Positions 25,760-34,734 are shown, counted from the first letter of the stretch. The stretch is 54,737 bases of DNA from Dialister succinatiphilus YIT 11850 (GCF_000242435.1 NZ_JH591187.1:315938-370674), one strand, 5' to 3'. Notes: a model not told the origin generated them from the letters alone. Translations and numbers: made by a program.

Positions 25760-26643
25760 TACTTTTCATGAACTATATGCCAGTTTCGGAGAAGTACTTT
25801 TTTCCCTCTCCAGGCGAAGGCGTAATTTTTATAGGTTTTATCGAAGGCTCGGTTGGACATGGATTCCATCATTTCTTTTGTGAGGAAGGGAATCCGGTTT
25901 TCCCGGATTTCAGGAAGGGGAGAAGGCGGCGCTTTCCTGTTGTAGGGGCAGCAGTTCTGGCAGCCGTCGCAGCCGAAAATAAGGGGAGTTTTTCGGATGA
26001 TGTCCTGCTCTTCTTCGGTGAGGTCTTCTTTTTTCTGGGTGAGATAGGATTTGCAGTGCCAGGGGTTGAAGGGCTCTTTCCCTATGATTTTCCCAGGGCA
26101 GGCCCTTTCACAAAGGCGGCAGTCTCCGCAGGAAAGGGTGAGGGGGGTATCGGGGGAAAGGGGAAGGGTGGTGAGAATGGCGCCGATGGTGACATAGGAA
26201 CCGTACACCGGATGGATGAGGCAGTGGTTTCTTCCGAAGAAGCCCAGCCCTGCGGCGTAGGCCAGCCACCGGTCCACCATGGGGGACGTGTCGGTGAGAG
26301 CTTTGAAACGGGCCTGGGGAAAGGCTTTTGCTGCCACCTCTATGATGCGGTCCATGTACCGGTGATTGACCCGGTGATAGTCTTCGCTTCGGGCGTAGAG
26401 GGCAATGTTTCCCATTTCCCTTTCTTCCGTTTTATAGGGAAATAGAATGACAAAGAAAGAGCGGGCACCGGGAAGGAGGCTTTCCGGCGAAAGCCGTTTT
26501 TCTGCTTCCGCCGGTGCGAAGGGGACGGGGCCGGCTTTGGAGAGAGCCTGAGAAAGGTCCTTTGAAAAATCAATGCTGCAGGCGCCGCAGGCGGTGAGCC
26601 GAAGAGATCGGGCGGTTTCCAGGAAAAGTGTTTTCGGATCCAT
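25759..26643 (-). CDS. queG: Epoxyqueuosine reductase, short form
   Basis: Product of 294 residues. The N-terminal half is the cobalamin-binding DUF1730 domain (SFFVILFPYKT, YARSEDYHRVNHRYM, DTSPMVDRWLAYAAGLGFFGRN), followed by two [4Fe-4S] motifs, CGDCRLCERACP and CDGCQNCCPYN. QueG removes the epoxide of epoxyqueuosine in tRNA and needs cobalamin, which fits the corrinoid genes cbiZ and cobO in this window. It is shorter than the roughly 370-residue enzymes because the C-terminal HEAT-repeat part is absent, a known variant. A terminator separates it from the zeta toxin gene upstream. Confidence 0.88.
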   Translation of the reverse strand: MDPKTLFLETARSLRLTACGACSIDFSKDLSQALSKAGPVPFAPAEAEKRLSPESLLPGARSFFVILFPYKTEEREMGNIALYARSEDYHRVNHRYMDRIIEVAAKAFPQARFKALTDTSPMVDRWLAYAAGLGFFGRNHCLIHPVYGSYVTIGAILTTLPLSPDTPLTLSCGDCRLCERACPGKIIGKEPFNPWHCKSYLTQKKEDLTEEEQDIIRKTPLIFGCDGCQNCCPYNRKAPPSPLPEIRENRIPFLTKEMMESMSNRAFDKTYKNYAFAWRGKKVLLRNWHIVHEK

Positions 26644-26665
26644 GGGAATTTCCTTTGAAATGAAT

Positions 26666-26692
26666 AAAGCGGCGCTTTCAGGGCGCCGCTGC
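26666..26692 (-). terminator. Terminator of the zeta toxin gene
   Basis: GCGGCGC (26669-26675) pairs with GCGCCGC (26683-26689); on the minus strand the stem is followed by TTTATT. It lies three bases past the zeta stop codon. Confidence 0.7.
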
Positions 26693-26694
26693 TT

Positions 26695-27735
26695 TTATTT
26701 AACCATTCGTCTGGCCAGAAGTTCGCTGACCCTCTCCGTAGGCATATCATCACTGTCGTAAAGAAGTCCCTTGGGACTCTTGATGATGAGTCGGTCCATG
26801 AGATTCTGACTGATGAGGTCATTGGTGGCAGAGAGGAAGGCCATGCAGGCTTTGTCGTGATAGTCCTTCGTAATGAGCCGGGAAAGGCCGGGAGCTTTCA
26901 GCCGCTGCTGAAGGAAGAGCTGATGAATCGCTTTCCAGCTTTCCTTTTTCGGGCAGGCCCGAAGGAGTACGCAGATTTCATAGCCCATGTCTTTCAGGTA
27001 AGAAATATAGTCCAGCGTATGGGCCACGTTTTCCAGAGAACCTTCCTGGAGGATGTGGTACCGGCCTTCTGCAGCCTTTTTCATGGTCAGGTCCGACAGG
27101 TATTTCCCCTGTTCTATGGAAAAGCAGGCGCAGTACTGGCCGTATTTCTTAAGCAGCTGCCGGAAACGGGGGTGGAATCCCCGGAAATTATCACTCATGG
27201 ACTGGATGATATTACCGCCGTACTCTTCGATAATCATGGAAGACATGCGGGTTTTTCCGGAACCGGGCTGTCCGGCAATGATGAAGGCCATGGGGTGCTT
27301 CTGATTTCCCGTTTTGTTTTCCTTCACCGACGGCCAAACAGTGCGCTCAAAGAGGTCATTCATTTCATCCTCATGAAAGCCGCTTTCCCTCTCAGCCATC
27401 TGGCGGGCAAGCTTCATGTTCACCGGACGGAAAATCTGGTCCGTCATGTAACGGGTTTCTATATTATATGCTTCCTGGAGCATGCCTACCTGGGTAGACA
27501 TGGGAAGACCGTGTCCTTTGCGGAGCTCAATGAGTGACATCTCGCGGATGGTGGTGCGCCAGAGACTGTACAGACGGGACTCATCAGCCCTGTCGATTTC
27601 CACTTCATCTTTCACGGTCCAAAGCAGGTTGTGGATGGTGGTAAAAATTTCCGCATTCACTTCCAGTTGGATTCCCATAGGGGTAATTTCCGCAGATTCA
27701 CTTAATTCGCTGATTGTCCGCTCGTCATAGGGCAT
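26695..27735 (-). CDS. Zeta-toxin-family kinase with N-terminal extension
   Basis: Product of 346 residues. Residues 1-145 are a helical extension of unknown function. Then a zeta-toxin domain: Walker A GQPGSGKT (155-162), the SDNFRGFHP motif (181-189) with the expected D-x-x-R-x-x-H-P pattern, and a long kinase-like C-terminus (VLLRACPKKESWKAI). Zeta toxins phosphorylate UDP-N-acetylglucosamine and block cell-wall synthesis; plasmid versions are neutralised by a separate epsilon protein. No small epsilon-like gene is adjacent: upstream is a repeat array and downstream a terminator and queG. The extension may take the antitoxin role, as proposed for some chromosomal zeta proteins; that is inference. 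Confidence 0.82.
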   Translation of the reverse strand: MPYDERTISELSESAEITPMGIQLEVNAEIFTTIHNLLWTVKDEVEIDRADESRLYSLWRTTIREMSLIELRKGHGLPMSTQVGMLQEAYNIETRYMTDQIFRPVNMKLARQMAERESGFHEDEMNDLFERTVWPSVKENKTGNQKHPMAFIIAGQPGSGKTRMSSMIIEEYGGNIIQSMSDNFRGFHPRFRQLLKKYGQYCACFSIEQGKYLSDLTMKKAAEGRYHILQEGSLENVAHTLDYISYLKDMGYEICVLLRACPKKESWKAIHQLFLQQRLKAPGLSRLITKDYHDKACMAFLSATNDLISQNLMDRLIIKSPKGLLYDSDDMPTERVSELLARRMVK

Positions 27736-27814
27736 AGCCTGACCAACTCCTTTTCTAAATACAATATACTATTATCAATCATAACAAAGAGCAGGGGATT
27801 TGTCTATTTTTTTA

Positions 27815-28030
27815 ATGGGGAGTGGGGAATGGAGACTGGGGAGTGGGGACTCGGGAATGGGGAGTCGGGAGCCGATGTAGGGACCAGCTGTCCGCTATCC
27901 GCTTACCGCTTTCCGAATTTGCTTATCGTTTTTTTAAATGATTTGAACAACCAACTGGGGACTCGGGAATTGAGAATCGGGAGCCGTCAGCGGACAGCCG
28001 ATAGCGGATAGCCGGGAATGGGGATTGGGG
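27815..28030 (+). repeat. Degenerate G-rich repeat array 3
   Basis: GGGGAATGGAGACTGGGG-type units at 27817-27870 and 27956-28030, separated by CCGCTATCCGCTTACCG and AT-rich DNA. The units AGCCGATAGCGGATAGCCG also occur in array 2. Again G-rich on the plus strand, between two minus-strand genes. Confidence 0.8.
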
Positions 28031-28064
28031 AAGCGTTTTTTCATGGATAGACCGATTTCTGATT

Positions 28065-28859
28065 TTATCGGTTTTCTTTGGATAGGGATTTCTTTAATTG
28101 TTTCAAATCTACGGCATCCGGTGTCTGCAGGAGGGGCGATGAGTTCCAGGGGTGGTCATATTTCACAAGACATTCGGTAACCGATTCATAGGCTGCTTTT
28201 GCCAGGGCGGCGCCCAGTTCGGAGAAGGGGCCGGCGTCGGTGAAGAGAGGGCCGCTGGGGTCGGTGATGAAGGTAATGCCGTCGGTGCCGGTTCCGGTGG
28301 CAGGAAGACCGTTATTGACATCGGCAATGCCCAGGTCCTGAAGGGCGGCGGTTTTCCCTTCGGTCAGGGTGATGAAGGCCCTGGCCATAATGCCGTCGGG
28401 GAGGCGGCCTTTCAGGAGTACCATCATGTTGATGGTGCCCAGGGGCGCAAAGCGGCCGTCCTCTTCCCGGTAGAGGGCAGGGGAGGAGGCGCGGCAGGCA
28501 GTCTTCTCCACGCCGCCGGTGGTTACAATTTCCACGGTTACCGGGCCGGTTTGGATGATTTTATGGGAATAGAGGCTTACAGTGGCAGCGGTAAGGAGGA
28601 CGGCGCTTTCTTCGGGATCCGCAGTCAATCTTCTGGCACACTCTTCCAGATAGGCTGATACGGAGCCGCCGGGGAAGTCTTTTTCCGATGGGTAATAGTG
28701 AGTGAGCCTGTGGTTTAAGGCATAGCGAATGGTTCTGAGTCCACCGCCGTAAATGGCGGTGGAAAGGGAGCTGAGCGGCCGGTTTGAGCCAATGAGCAGG
28801 TTATCGTCTGATACGGACAGAAAACATCCTGGAATGGCAAGTTCTATTTCTTCCATCAT
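28065..28859 (-). CDS. cbiZ: Adenosylcobinamide amidohydrolase
   Basis: Product of 264 residues; AAAGGAG precedes the first of two adjacent ATGs. Conserved segments of the CbiZ family: LSTAIYGGGL near residue 35, LLTAATVSLYSHK, EIVTTGGVEKTACRAS, GTINMMVLLKG, AFITLTEGKTAALQDLGI and the C-terminal ATGTGTDG. The enzyme cleaves the nucleotide loop from scavenged corrinoids to give adenosylcobyric acid, allowing the cell to rebuild its own cobamide. It fits with cobO (about 49.4 kb) and the cobalamin-dependent queG here. It is transcribed away from the neighbouring 447-residue membrane protein. Confidence 0.87.
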   Translation of the reverse strand: MMEEIELAIPGCFLSVSDDNLLIGSNRPLSSLSTAIYGGGLRTIRYALNHRLTHYYPSEKDFPGGSVSAYLEECARRLTADPEESAVLLTAATVSLYSHKIIQTGPVTVEIVTTGGVEKTACRASSPALYREEDGRFAPLGTINMMVLLKGRLPDGIMARAFITLTEGKTAALQDLGIADVNNGLPATGTGTDGITFITDPSGPLFTDAGPFSELGAALAKAAYESVTECLVKYDHPWNSSPLLQTPDAVDLKQLKKSLSKENR

Positions 28860-28902
28860 ATTCTCCTTTGCATTTATAGTAATGTTATTATACTATGGGT
28901 AC

Positions 28903-28942
28903 CATGGTATGATTGAAGTGAATCCGAAAATATGATACCATG
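28903..28942. repeat. Inverted repeat in a divergent promoter region
   Basis: CATGGTAT (28903-28910) and ATACCATG (28935-28942) form a spaced inverted repeat between the divergent cbiZ and 447-residue protein genes. The 24-bp gap suggests an operator rather than a terminator. Function is unproven. Confidence 0.4.
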
Positions 28943-28982
28943 TAACTGAATTTATGTCAGTTTATGAGAATGAGGAGATTTC

Positions 28983-30326
28983 ATGGTTATTATTCCTTAT
29001 ATAGTGCTCGCTGCGGTAGCAGCGCTTTTCTTTGCCGTTTCCTACTTCATTATCTGCGGTTTCCCCATGAAGCGCAGAAAAGCAGAAGAAATGGAGAACG
29101 GAGTGGAGGAAAAGAAGGGGCTTCCTGATTTGGAAAAGGAGAAGAAGCCTCCTGTCCATAAGGCCGCTCCCGTGGATGATGCTACCCGGATTATTCCTGT
29201 GAAACCGAAGCGCCCCGCTCCCGTGCGTTTTGATGAGGAGGAAGAGGAAAAGACGAAAGTGTTCACCAGGAAGGATTTTGGCGAATCCAAAGCCCGGGAT
29301 GCCTTCTCTGCTGCCAGTACCGGCAGTCCGTTCCCGCCGGAAAAAGAACCTCATGTGTTTACTTCGGCGCCGGATCTTACATCGCTGGAGGAATACTTTG
29401 TCCGTCATTTCCTGAACCGCTACGGTGCTGTTTCTTCTACGGTGGAGCAGGATACCCGCCGGGTCACCCAGCATCTCATCGAAGGGCTCCATATGAAGAA
29501 CCGGGAAGCTGTGGATACGCTGACCCATATTATGGTGCAGGAAGCCATGCAGAACGCCCAGCGCACCTATGTGATGATGCCTACGCCGACGGTGCTGGAA
29601 ATGGTGACCGATGCCTTTTCCGACGTAGCCAGAGGCAGCCGGTCTGATACGAAGACTATCCTGGCCTATGATGCACTGAAGGCCATGCCCCGCATGGAGG
29701 AAAGTGAATTCCATGCCCTGGCGCTCCTTCTCATTTTCCACTATTCCAGAAATACGGACAATGTGGATGCAGAACATTTGAGAAAGTATGCGGAAAAGTA
29801 CATTACGCCCTTCCTTTACAAGCTGCCCGATGAGTATACAGGCTATCAGCAGCTGGAGTATCTCCACTGCGTATCTCTGGCCAATAAGGACATTCCCTTC
29901 GGCCAGGTGCTTCATGAATCCTATCCTTTGATTTTCGCCTTCCGGGGCTGCATGAAGAGTGAGCTGGCTTCGGTGTACAGCGCCTGGCCGGAAGGCACTT
30001 TGGTGCCCAGTCTCTATAATTCCTATATCAAGCCGGCGGCAGTGGATGAATCCACCCTGGCAGGTCTCTTTGATGACATGGGTCTGGATGATGAGGTTAC
30101 CAGAAGGAGCATCCTGGCGCTGGTGGAATCCCGTCCTGTGAATTATGACCGGAAGGAAATGGGATATATTCTCAGCAAGGTGTCCCCGGATCTGGAGAAG
30201 CTGCAGAATATCTGGGATAACAGCATGATCCGCCGTTCTTCCCTCACTCTGATGGGCATGTACATTGCAAAAATCTGTATCCGTGAAACCATTGGCGAAG
30301 ATTTCGATCTCAGCCACTGGATGTAA
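28983..30326 (+). CDS. Uncharacterised membrane-anchored protein, 447 residues
   Basis: ATG 28983 with GAGGAG upstream. One N-terminal membrane helix (about 3-27), a charged, Pro/Lys/Glu-rich linker (about 30-125), then a helical cytoplasmic domain starting LEEYFVRHFLNRYGAVSSTV. The domain has no catalytic motif that I recognise. It resembles in general layout the LPO_1073/Vpar_1526-type proteins known from Veillonella and others, but that link is from memory and weak. It has its own terminator downstream. Probably a conserved Negativicutes protein of unknown role. Confidence 0.7.
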   Translation: MVIIPYIVLAAVAALFFAVSYFIICGFPMKRRKAEEMENGVEEKKGLPDLEKEKKPPVHKAAPVDDATRIIPVKPKRPAPVRFDEEEEEKTKVFTRKDFGESKARDAFSAASTGSPFPPEKEPHVFTSAPDLTSLEEYFVRHFLNRYGAVSSTVEQDTRRVTQHLIEGLHMKNREAVDTLTHIMVQEAMQNAQRTYVMMPTPTVLEMVTDAFSDVARGSRSDTKTILAYDALKAMPRMEESEFHALALLLIFHYSRNTDNVDAEHLRKYAEKYITPFLYKLPDEYTGYQQLEYLHCVSLANKDIPFGQVLHESYPLIFAFRGCMKSELASVYSAWPEGTLVPSLYNSYIKPAAVDESTLAGLFDDMGLDDEVTRRSILALVESRPVNYDRKEMGYILSKVSPDLEKLQNIWDNSMIRRSSLTLMGMYIAKICIRETIGEDFDLSHWM

Positions 30327-30381
30327 CTCCATGATAAAAAGAGCTTCCTTGCGCCGGTTGGCTTTGGATTGGGGAATATTC

Positions 30382-30414
30382 AAAATCTGCCGTCCTGCGG
30401 CAGATTTTCTTTTG
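30382..30414 (+). terminator. Intrinsic terminator
   Basis: AAAATCTGCCG (30382-30392), loop TCCTG, CGGCAGATTTT (30398-30408), followed by CTTTTG. Ends the 447-residue protein gene before the serine dehydratase operon. Confidence 0.85.
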
Positions 30415-30500
30415 TTTCCAAAAAGCGGGGCAGGGATTGGATTTCATAAGTCTTTTGACGGAGTCGTCAACGTTTCTATCATTTGAAAAGGTGGGGTAAC

Positions 30501-31163
30501 ATGGGAATCTTTGATATCATTGGACCGGTGATGGTAGGGCCTTCCAGCTCCCACACCGCCGGAGCGGCCAGAATCGGGCAGACCGCCCGGGCTATCCTGG
30601 GGGAACCGGTGAAGGAAGCCAGAATCACGCTTTACGGGTCCTTTGCAAAAACCGGCAAAGGCCATGGCACCGACCGGGCTCTGGCAGCAGGCCTTATGGG
30701 CTATTCGCCGGACAGCGGCACCATTCGCGATGCTTTGAACATAGCGAAAGAGAAGGGCATCGATATTTCTTTCTATCTTTCGGAAGAGGATATGGGCCAT
30801 CCCAATGTGGCCAGGATTGAAGCCTACGGCATTCACGGTGCCCATGTGGTGGTGGTGGGCCGCTCCCTTGGCGGCGGCCGCATTATGGTGACCAATATCG
30901 ACGGTTACGATGTGGAAATCACAGGGGAAGAGTATACCCTCCTCACCAGGCACTATGATAAGCCCGGGGTGGTGGCAAAGGTGTGTGAAGAGCTGGCTAA
31001 AGAGAAGATTAATATTTCCACCATGCGTCTTTTCCGCAAGGGCAAGGGAAGCGATGCGGTCATGATCATTCACACTGACCAGCCTGTACCTCCGGCAGTG
31101 GCGGAAAAAGTGAAGAATTCCAACGAGAACATTACCTACGTCATGGCTTTGGATATTATTTGA
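30501..31163 (+). CDS. sdaAB: L-serine dehydratase, beta subunit
   Basis: Product of 220 residues from ATG 30501 (AAAGGTGGGG upstream), starting MGIFDIIGPVMVGPSSSHTAGAARIG, the standard beta-subunit signature. The C-terminal 70 residues are an ACT domain (YDKPGVVAKVCEELAKEKINI), a likely serine-sensing or dimerisation module. With the alpha subunit 10 bases downstream it forms the two-chain iron-sulfur enzyme that deaminates serine to pyruvate and ammonia, a significant amino-acid catabolic route in anaerobes. First gene of an apparent operon reaching the heptosyltransferase. Confidence 0.95.
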   Translation: MGIFDIIGPVMVGPSSSHTAGAARIGQTARAILGEPVKEARITLYGSFAKTGKGHGTDRALAAGLMGYSPDSGTIRDALNIAKEKGIDISFYLSEEDMGHPNVARIEAYGIHGAHVVVVGRSLGGGRIMVTNIDGYDVEITGEEYTLLTRHYDKPGVVAKVCEELAKEKINISTMRLFRKGKGSDAVMIIHTDQPVPPAVAEKVKNSNENITYVMALDII

Positions 31164-31173
31164 GGAGGGCTTT

Positions 31174-32055
31174 ATGGAATATCATTCTATGAAAGAACTG
31201 TTTGCCGTGGCAGACGCAGAAAAATGCTCTCCCGGCATTATTGCCTGCCGTGTGGAAGCAGAAGAAAGCGGGAAAAGTTATGAGGAAATCTGGGCCCGCA
31301 TGAAATATACCATTCCTATTTTCAGGGAGTCCATCCAAAAGGGACTGTCCGATACCTCCAAATCAGCCAGCGGCCTCGTGGGCGGCGATGCAAACCGCCT
31401 GTTTACCGGACACATGCGCTTCATTTCCCCTCTGTGCCAGCGGGCTGCCTCCTATGCCATTGCTACGGCGGAGGCCAATGCGAAAATGTACCGCATCGTA
31501 GCCTGCCCTACAGCAGGCTCCTGCGGCATCGTTCCCGCTGTCCTTTCTGCGGTGGCGGAAGAAACCAATGCTTCCATGTATGACATCACCTGCGCCCTCT
31601 TTACAGCCGGCGCCATTGGCAGGGTGATTGCAGAAAAGGCATCCATTGCCGGTGCCGTAGGGGGATGCCAGGCCGAATGCGGCGCCGCCTGCGGCATGGC
31701 CGCGGCAGCTGCGGTGGATCTTCTGAAAGGGTCCACCAGGCAGATAGGAAATGCCTTTGCCCTGGCTCTGAAAAATATACTGGGTCTGGTATGCGATCCG
31801 GTAGGGGGACTGGTGGAAGTGCCCTGCGTGAAGCGAAACGCCTTTCACGCAGTCCATGCCCTTCTGGCGGTGGAAATGGCCATGAACGGCATCGAAAGCG
31901 TCATCCCTCCCGATGAGGTAATCGAGGCCATGGGGGACGTGGGACGACGCCTCCCCGTAGAATTGAAGGAAACTAGCCGCGCCGGCCTGGCAGTTACGAA
32001 GACAGGCCGCAGAATCAATGAGGAAATCCTGAAAAAGTCGGCTATGGTGAAATAG
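31174..32055 (+). CDS. sdaAA: L-serine dehydratase, alpha subunit (iron-sulfur)
   Basis: Product of 293 residues. Conserved blocks: SASGLVGGDA, CPTAGSCGIVPAVL, GAVGGCQAECGAACGMAAAAA and LVCDPVGGLVEVPCVKRNA; the cysteines of these blocks ligate the oxygen-sensitive [4Fe-4S] cluster that activates the substrate hydroxyl, replacing pyridoxal phosphate. Full length. Eleven bases separate it from hldE, which joins amino-acid catabolism and LPS-core genes in one transcript. That is probably a chance of gene order rather than a functional link. Confidence 0.95.
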   Translation: MEYHSMKELFAVADAEKCSPGIIACRVEAEESGKSYEEIWARMKYTIPIFRESIQKGLSDTSKSASGLVGGDANRLFTGHMRFISPLCQRAASYAIATAEANAKMYRIVACPTAGSCGIVPAVLSAVAEETNASMYDITCALFTAGAIGRVIAEKASIAGAVGGCQAECGAACGMAAAAAVDLLKGSTRQIGNAFALALKNILGLVCDPVGGLVEVPCVKRNAFHAVHALLAVEMAMNGIESVIPPDEVIEAMGDVGRRLPVELKETSRAGLAVTKTGRRINEEILKKSAMVK

Positions 32056-32066
32056 CAGGAGTATCT

Positions 32067-33521
32067 ATGCAGCAGGACGGAGTACGTTTTTTAGAAAAAG
32101 AAATCACAGAGATTAAAGTGGCAGTGATTGGCGATATGATGACTGACCGCTATATTACAGGCAGGGTGAATCGCATTTCTCCGGAGGCTCCGGTGCCGGT
32201 GAACCTGGTGGAATCCCAGCGGGAAGTACCCGGCGGCGCTGCCAATACGGCAGCCAATCTGGCGGCTCTTTCCTGCCAGGTCTATGCCTGCGGTATGAAG
32301 GGCCATGATGCGGACGGAGCGGTGCTTACCTCCCTCATGGAACAGGCAGGCATTGATATGTCCGGTATGATTTGTGCCGAGCATTACCACACCACTGCCA
32401 AAATACGGATCCTTGGCGCCCGTCAGCAGATGATGCGCCTTGATTACGAGGAAAAGAAGAATCCTTCTCCTGAAGAATGCTGTTTTGTGCTGGAATGGCT
32501 GGAAAATCTTCTGGCCCGGGGTCTTGGGGTCATTGTCCTTTCCGATTACGGCAAAGGCATGATTACCGCCGGACTTTCAGAAAAGGTGATTGCTCTTGCC
32601 CGGACATATAAGGTACCGGTGCTGGTGGACCCCAAGGGGTCCGACTGGACCAAGTATGACGGCGCCTTTGGCATTACGCCTAATCTGAAGGAACTGTCGG
32701 ACTGCGTGGGCAGAGAAATTCCCAATGATGACAAGGCAGTGGAAGAAGCAGGGAAGAAAGTGCGGGAAAAGTACCATCTTACCCATCTTTTTGTCACCCG
32801 GTCGGAAAAGGGCATTACCTGCATCAGCGAAAAGGGTGCCATTCATCGGGCTTCCGCCGCCCAGGACGTCTTCGACGTATCCGGCGCCGGTGATACGGTC
32901 ATGGCTGTCACCGCCTCCGCCGTGGCCGCAGGTCTTCCGATGGATACTATTCTGGAACTGGCCAACAAAGCCGCCGGTATTGCGGTTTCCAAAGTAGGGA
33001 CCTACCAGGTCCGGCGGGAAGAACTGATCAGAGCCTGGAACAGGAAAGGGGAAGTACGTCTTTCCTACCAGCCTCTGACCTGGAAAGAAGCGGAACAGAA
33101 GGTACGTTTCTGGAAGGAGAGGGGTGAAAAGGTGGTTTTCACCAATGGCTGTTTCGATATCCTTCACCGGGGTCATTTGACCTATCTGCAGCAGGCCGCT
33201 TCCCTGGGGGACCATCTGATTGTAGGCCTGAACAGTGATGAATCGGTGAAAAAGCTGAAAGGTCCCGAACGTCCGGTAAACAGCGAAGAAGACAGAAGTT
33301 TCATGCTGGCCTCCCTTCGGAGTGTGGATGAAGTGGTTATTTTCGGTGAAGATACACCGGAAGAGCTGCTGTCCCATCTGAAACCGGATATTCTGGTAAA
33401 AGGCGGAGACTACAAAGTAGAAGAAGTGGCAGGAAGGCAGTATGCAGGGGAAGTGAAAATCCTTCCCTTCGTGGATGGTTACTCCACCACCGGCCTCATT
33501 CATAAGATTCGCAGGGACTAA
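32067..33521 (+). CDS. hldE: Bifunctional heptose-7-phosphate kinase / heptose-1-phosphate adenylyltransferase
   Basis: Product of 484 residues. N-terminal ribokinase-like domain (about 1-320) with PGGAANTAANLA and DVSGAGD (catalytic Asp276); C-terminal nucleotidyltransferase domain with FTNGCFDILHRGH (358-370), the HxGH motif. HldE makes ADP-D-glycero-D-manno-heptose for the LPS inner core, and its intermediates can activate host innate sensing. This is direct evidence of an LPS-type outer membrane in an otherwise Firmicute-like gene set. The heptosyltransferase follows three bases later. A phosphatase (gmhB), isomerase (gmhA) and epimerase (hldD) are not in the window. Confidence 0.95.
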   Translation: MQQDGVRFLEKEITEIKVAVIGDMMTDRYITGRVNRISPEAPVPVNLVESQREVPGGAANTAANLAALSCQVYACGMKGHDADGAVLTSLMEQAGIDMSGMICAEHYHTTAKIRILGARQQMMRLDYEEKKNPSPEECCFVLEWLENLLARGLGVIVLSDYGKGMITAGLSEKVIALARTYKVPVLVDPKGSDWTKYDGAFGITPNLKELSDCVGREIPNDDKAVEEAGKKVREKYHLTHLFVTRSEKGITCISEKGAIHRASAAQDVFDVSGAGDTVMAVTASAVAAGLPMDTILELANKAAGIAVSKVGTYQVRREELIRAWNRKGEVRLSYQPLTWKEAEQKVRFWKERGEKVVFTNGCFDILHRGHLTYLQQAASLGDHLIVGLNSDESVKKLKGPERPVNSEEDRSFMLASLRSVDEVVIFGEDTPEELLSHLKPDILVKGGDYKVEEVAGRQYAGEVKILPFVDGYSTTGLIHKIRRD

Positions 33522-33524
33522 GCC

Positions 33525-34598
33525 ATGGAAGAAAAACATTATCAAGTGGACCTGACAAACAAAACCATTGTCCTCATTTACATGCTCTATTTCGGAGACA
33601 TGGTTTCCATTTCCCCCTTTCTGGAAGTGCTCCGCCGGGAAGCGAAGGGCTCCAGAATCATCCTTGTCATGGATGCCCGTTTTCAGGAATCGGTGAAATA
33701 CAATCCCAACGTGGATGAAATCATTCCCTTTGACCGCCACGGTAAGGAAAAGGGGATGGCTGCCACCTGGAAGCTGGGAAAGAAAATCGGAAAACTTCAT
33801 CCGGATATCCTTCTGACCCTCCACGGCACCACCAGAAGCACCCTCCTGGCCCTGGCCATGGGGCCAAAGCACTGGGGCGGAGAAGAGGGGACCCGGATAG
33901 ATTCCTTTTTCATGGACTGGCCCATGACCATTGAAACTTATAATTCCCATGCCGTGGACAAGTATCTGAAGGTACTGGAAAGGCTGGGGGTGAAAGATCT
34001 TCATCACAGCGGCATGCGTACCTTTACTTCTCCGGAATGGGACAGGAAGGCCCGGGCGTTTTATGAATCCCGGGGCATTCAGCCGGGTGACAGGCTGGCA
34101 GGTTTTTCCGTGGGAAGTTCCACGGCAGAAAAGAACTGGCCTGCAGAAAAATACGGACAAGTGGCTGACCATTTTGCGAAAAAAGGGCTGATTCCCGTTT
34201 TCTTCGGCGTGCCCTCGGAAATTCCTCTCATTGAAAAGGCAGTAAGCGCCATGGAATCGAAAAGGTACATTGTGGCAGCAGGAAAGCTCTCCATGGGCGA
34301 ATTCATGGCAGCTGCCGGGCGCTGCTCTCTGGCTTTTACCAACGACAGTGGTCCCATGTACGTGTTCGACAGCCGGGGTGTACCGACCATTGCCATGTTC
34401 GGCCCCAGCAACGCCAAATTCCACCATCCCCTGGGCCCCTGCTCCAAAGCCCTTTCTTCCTGGGATATGCCCATGGGACCGGAACATGTGAATAAAACCA
34501 TAGCTTCCGGAAACTATACTCCCATTTCAGAAATCACCACAGAAGAAGTGATAGCGGCGGGAGAAGAGGCCCTGACTAAGTCGGAAAAGATGAAATAG
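33525..34598 (+). CDS. Glycosyltransferase family 9, LPS heptosyltransferase
   Basis: Product of 357 residues. N-terminal YMLYFGDMVSISPFLEVLRRE is the usual GT9 start (normally GDxVxxxP), and the C-terminal half has AGFSVGSSTAEKNWPAEKYGQVADHF and FTNDSGPMYVF...GVPTIAMFGPSN, the ADP-heptose-binding region. It is three bases after hldE, so it uses the ADP-heptose made by its neighbour to build the LPS core. Which heptose position (WaaC, WaaF or WaaQ type) cannot be assigned from sequence. A hairpin terminator lies 240 bases downstream. Confidence 0.9.
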   Translation: MEEKHYQVDLTNKTIVLIYMLYFGDMVSISPFLEVLRREAKGSRIILVMDARFQESVKYNPNVDEIIPFDRHGKEKGMAATWKLGKKIGKLHPDILLTLHGTTRSTLLALAMGPKHWGGEEGTRIDSFFMDWPMTIETYNSHAVDKYLKVLERLGVKDLHHSGMRTFTSPEWDRKARAFYESRGIQPGDRLAGFSVGSSTAEKNWPAEKYGQVADHFAKKGLIPVFFGVPSEIPLIEKAVSAMESKRYIVAAGKLSMGEFMAAAGRCSLAFTNDSGPMYVFDSRGVPTIAMFGPSNAKFHHPLGPCSKALSSWDMPMGPEHVNKTIASGNYTPISEITTEEVIAAGEEALTKSEKMK

Positions 34599-34734
34599 CG
34601 TGCTGGCAGGATATGATGGAACCAGGCTCTATCTGCGAAGGAAGACAGGGCATAAGCACCGGACAGGCACGCCCTTTCCACAGGAGAGGCCATATCCCTG
34701 CGGCGAAGCCGCCACCACAGCCCTCGGACTGAAA

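Noticed and set aside
32577-34487. Minus-strand frame of 636 codons over hldE and the heptosyltransferase
   Set aside because: Shadow of two well-recognised plus-strand genes; no ribosome-binding site or domain.
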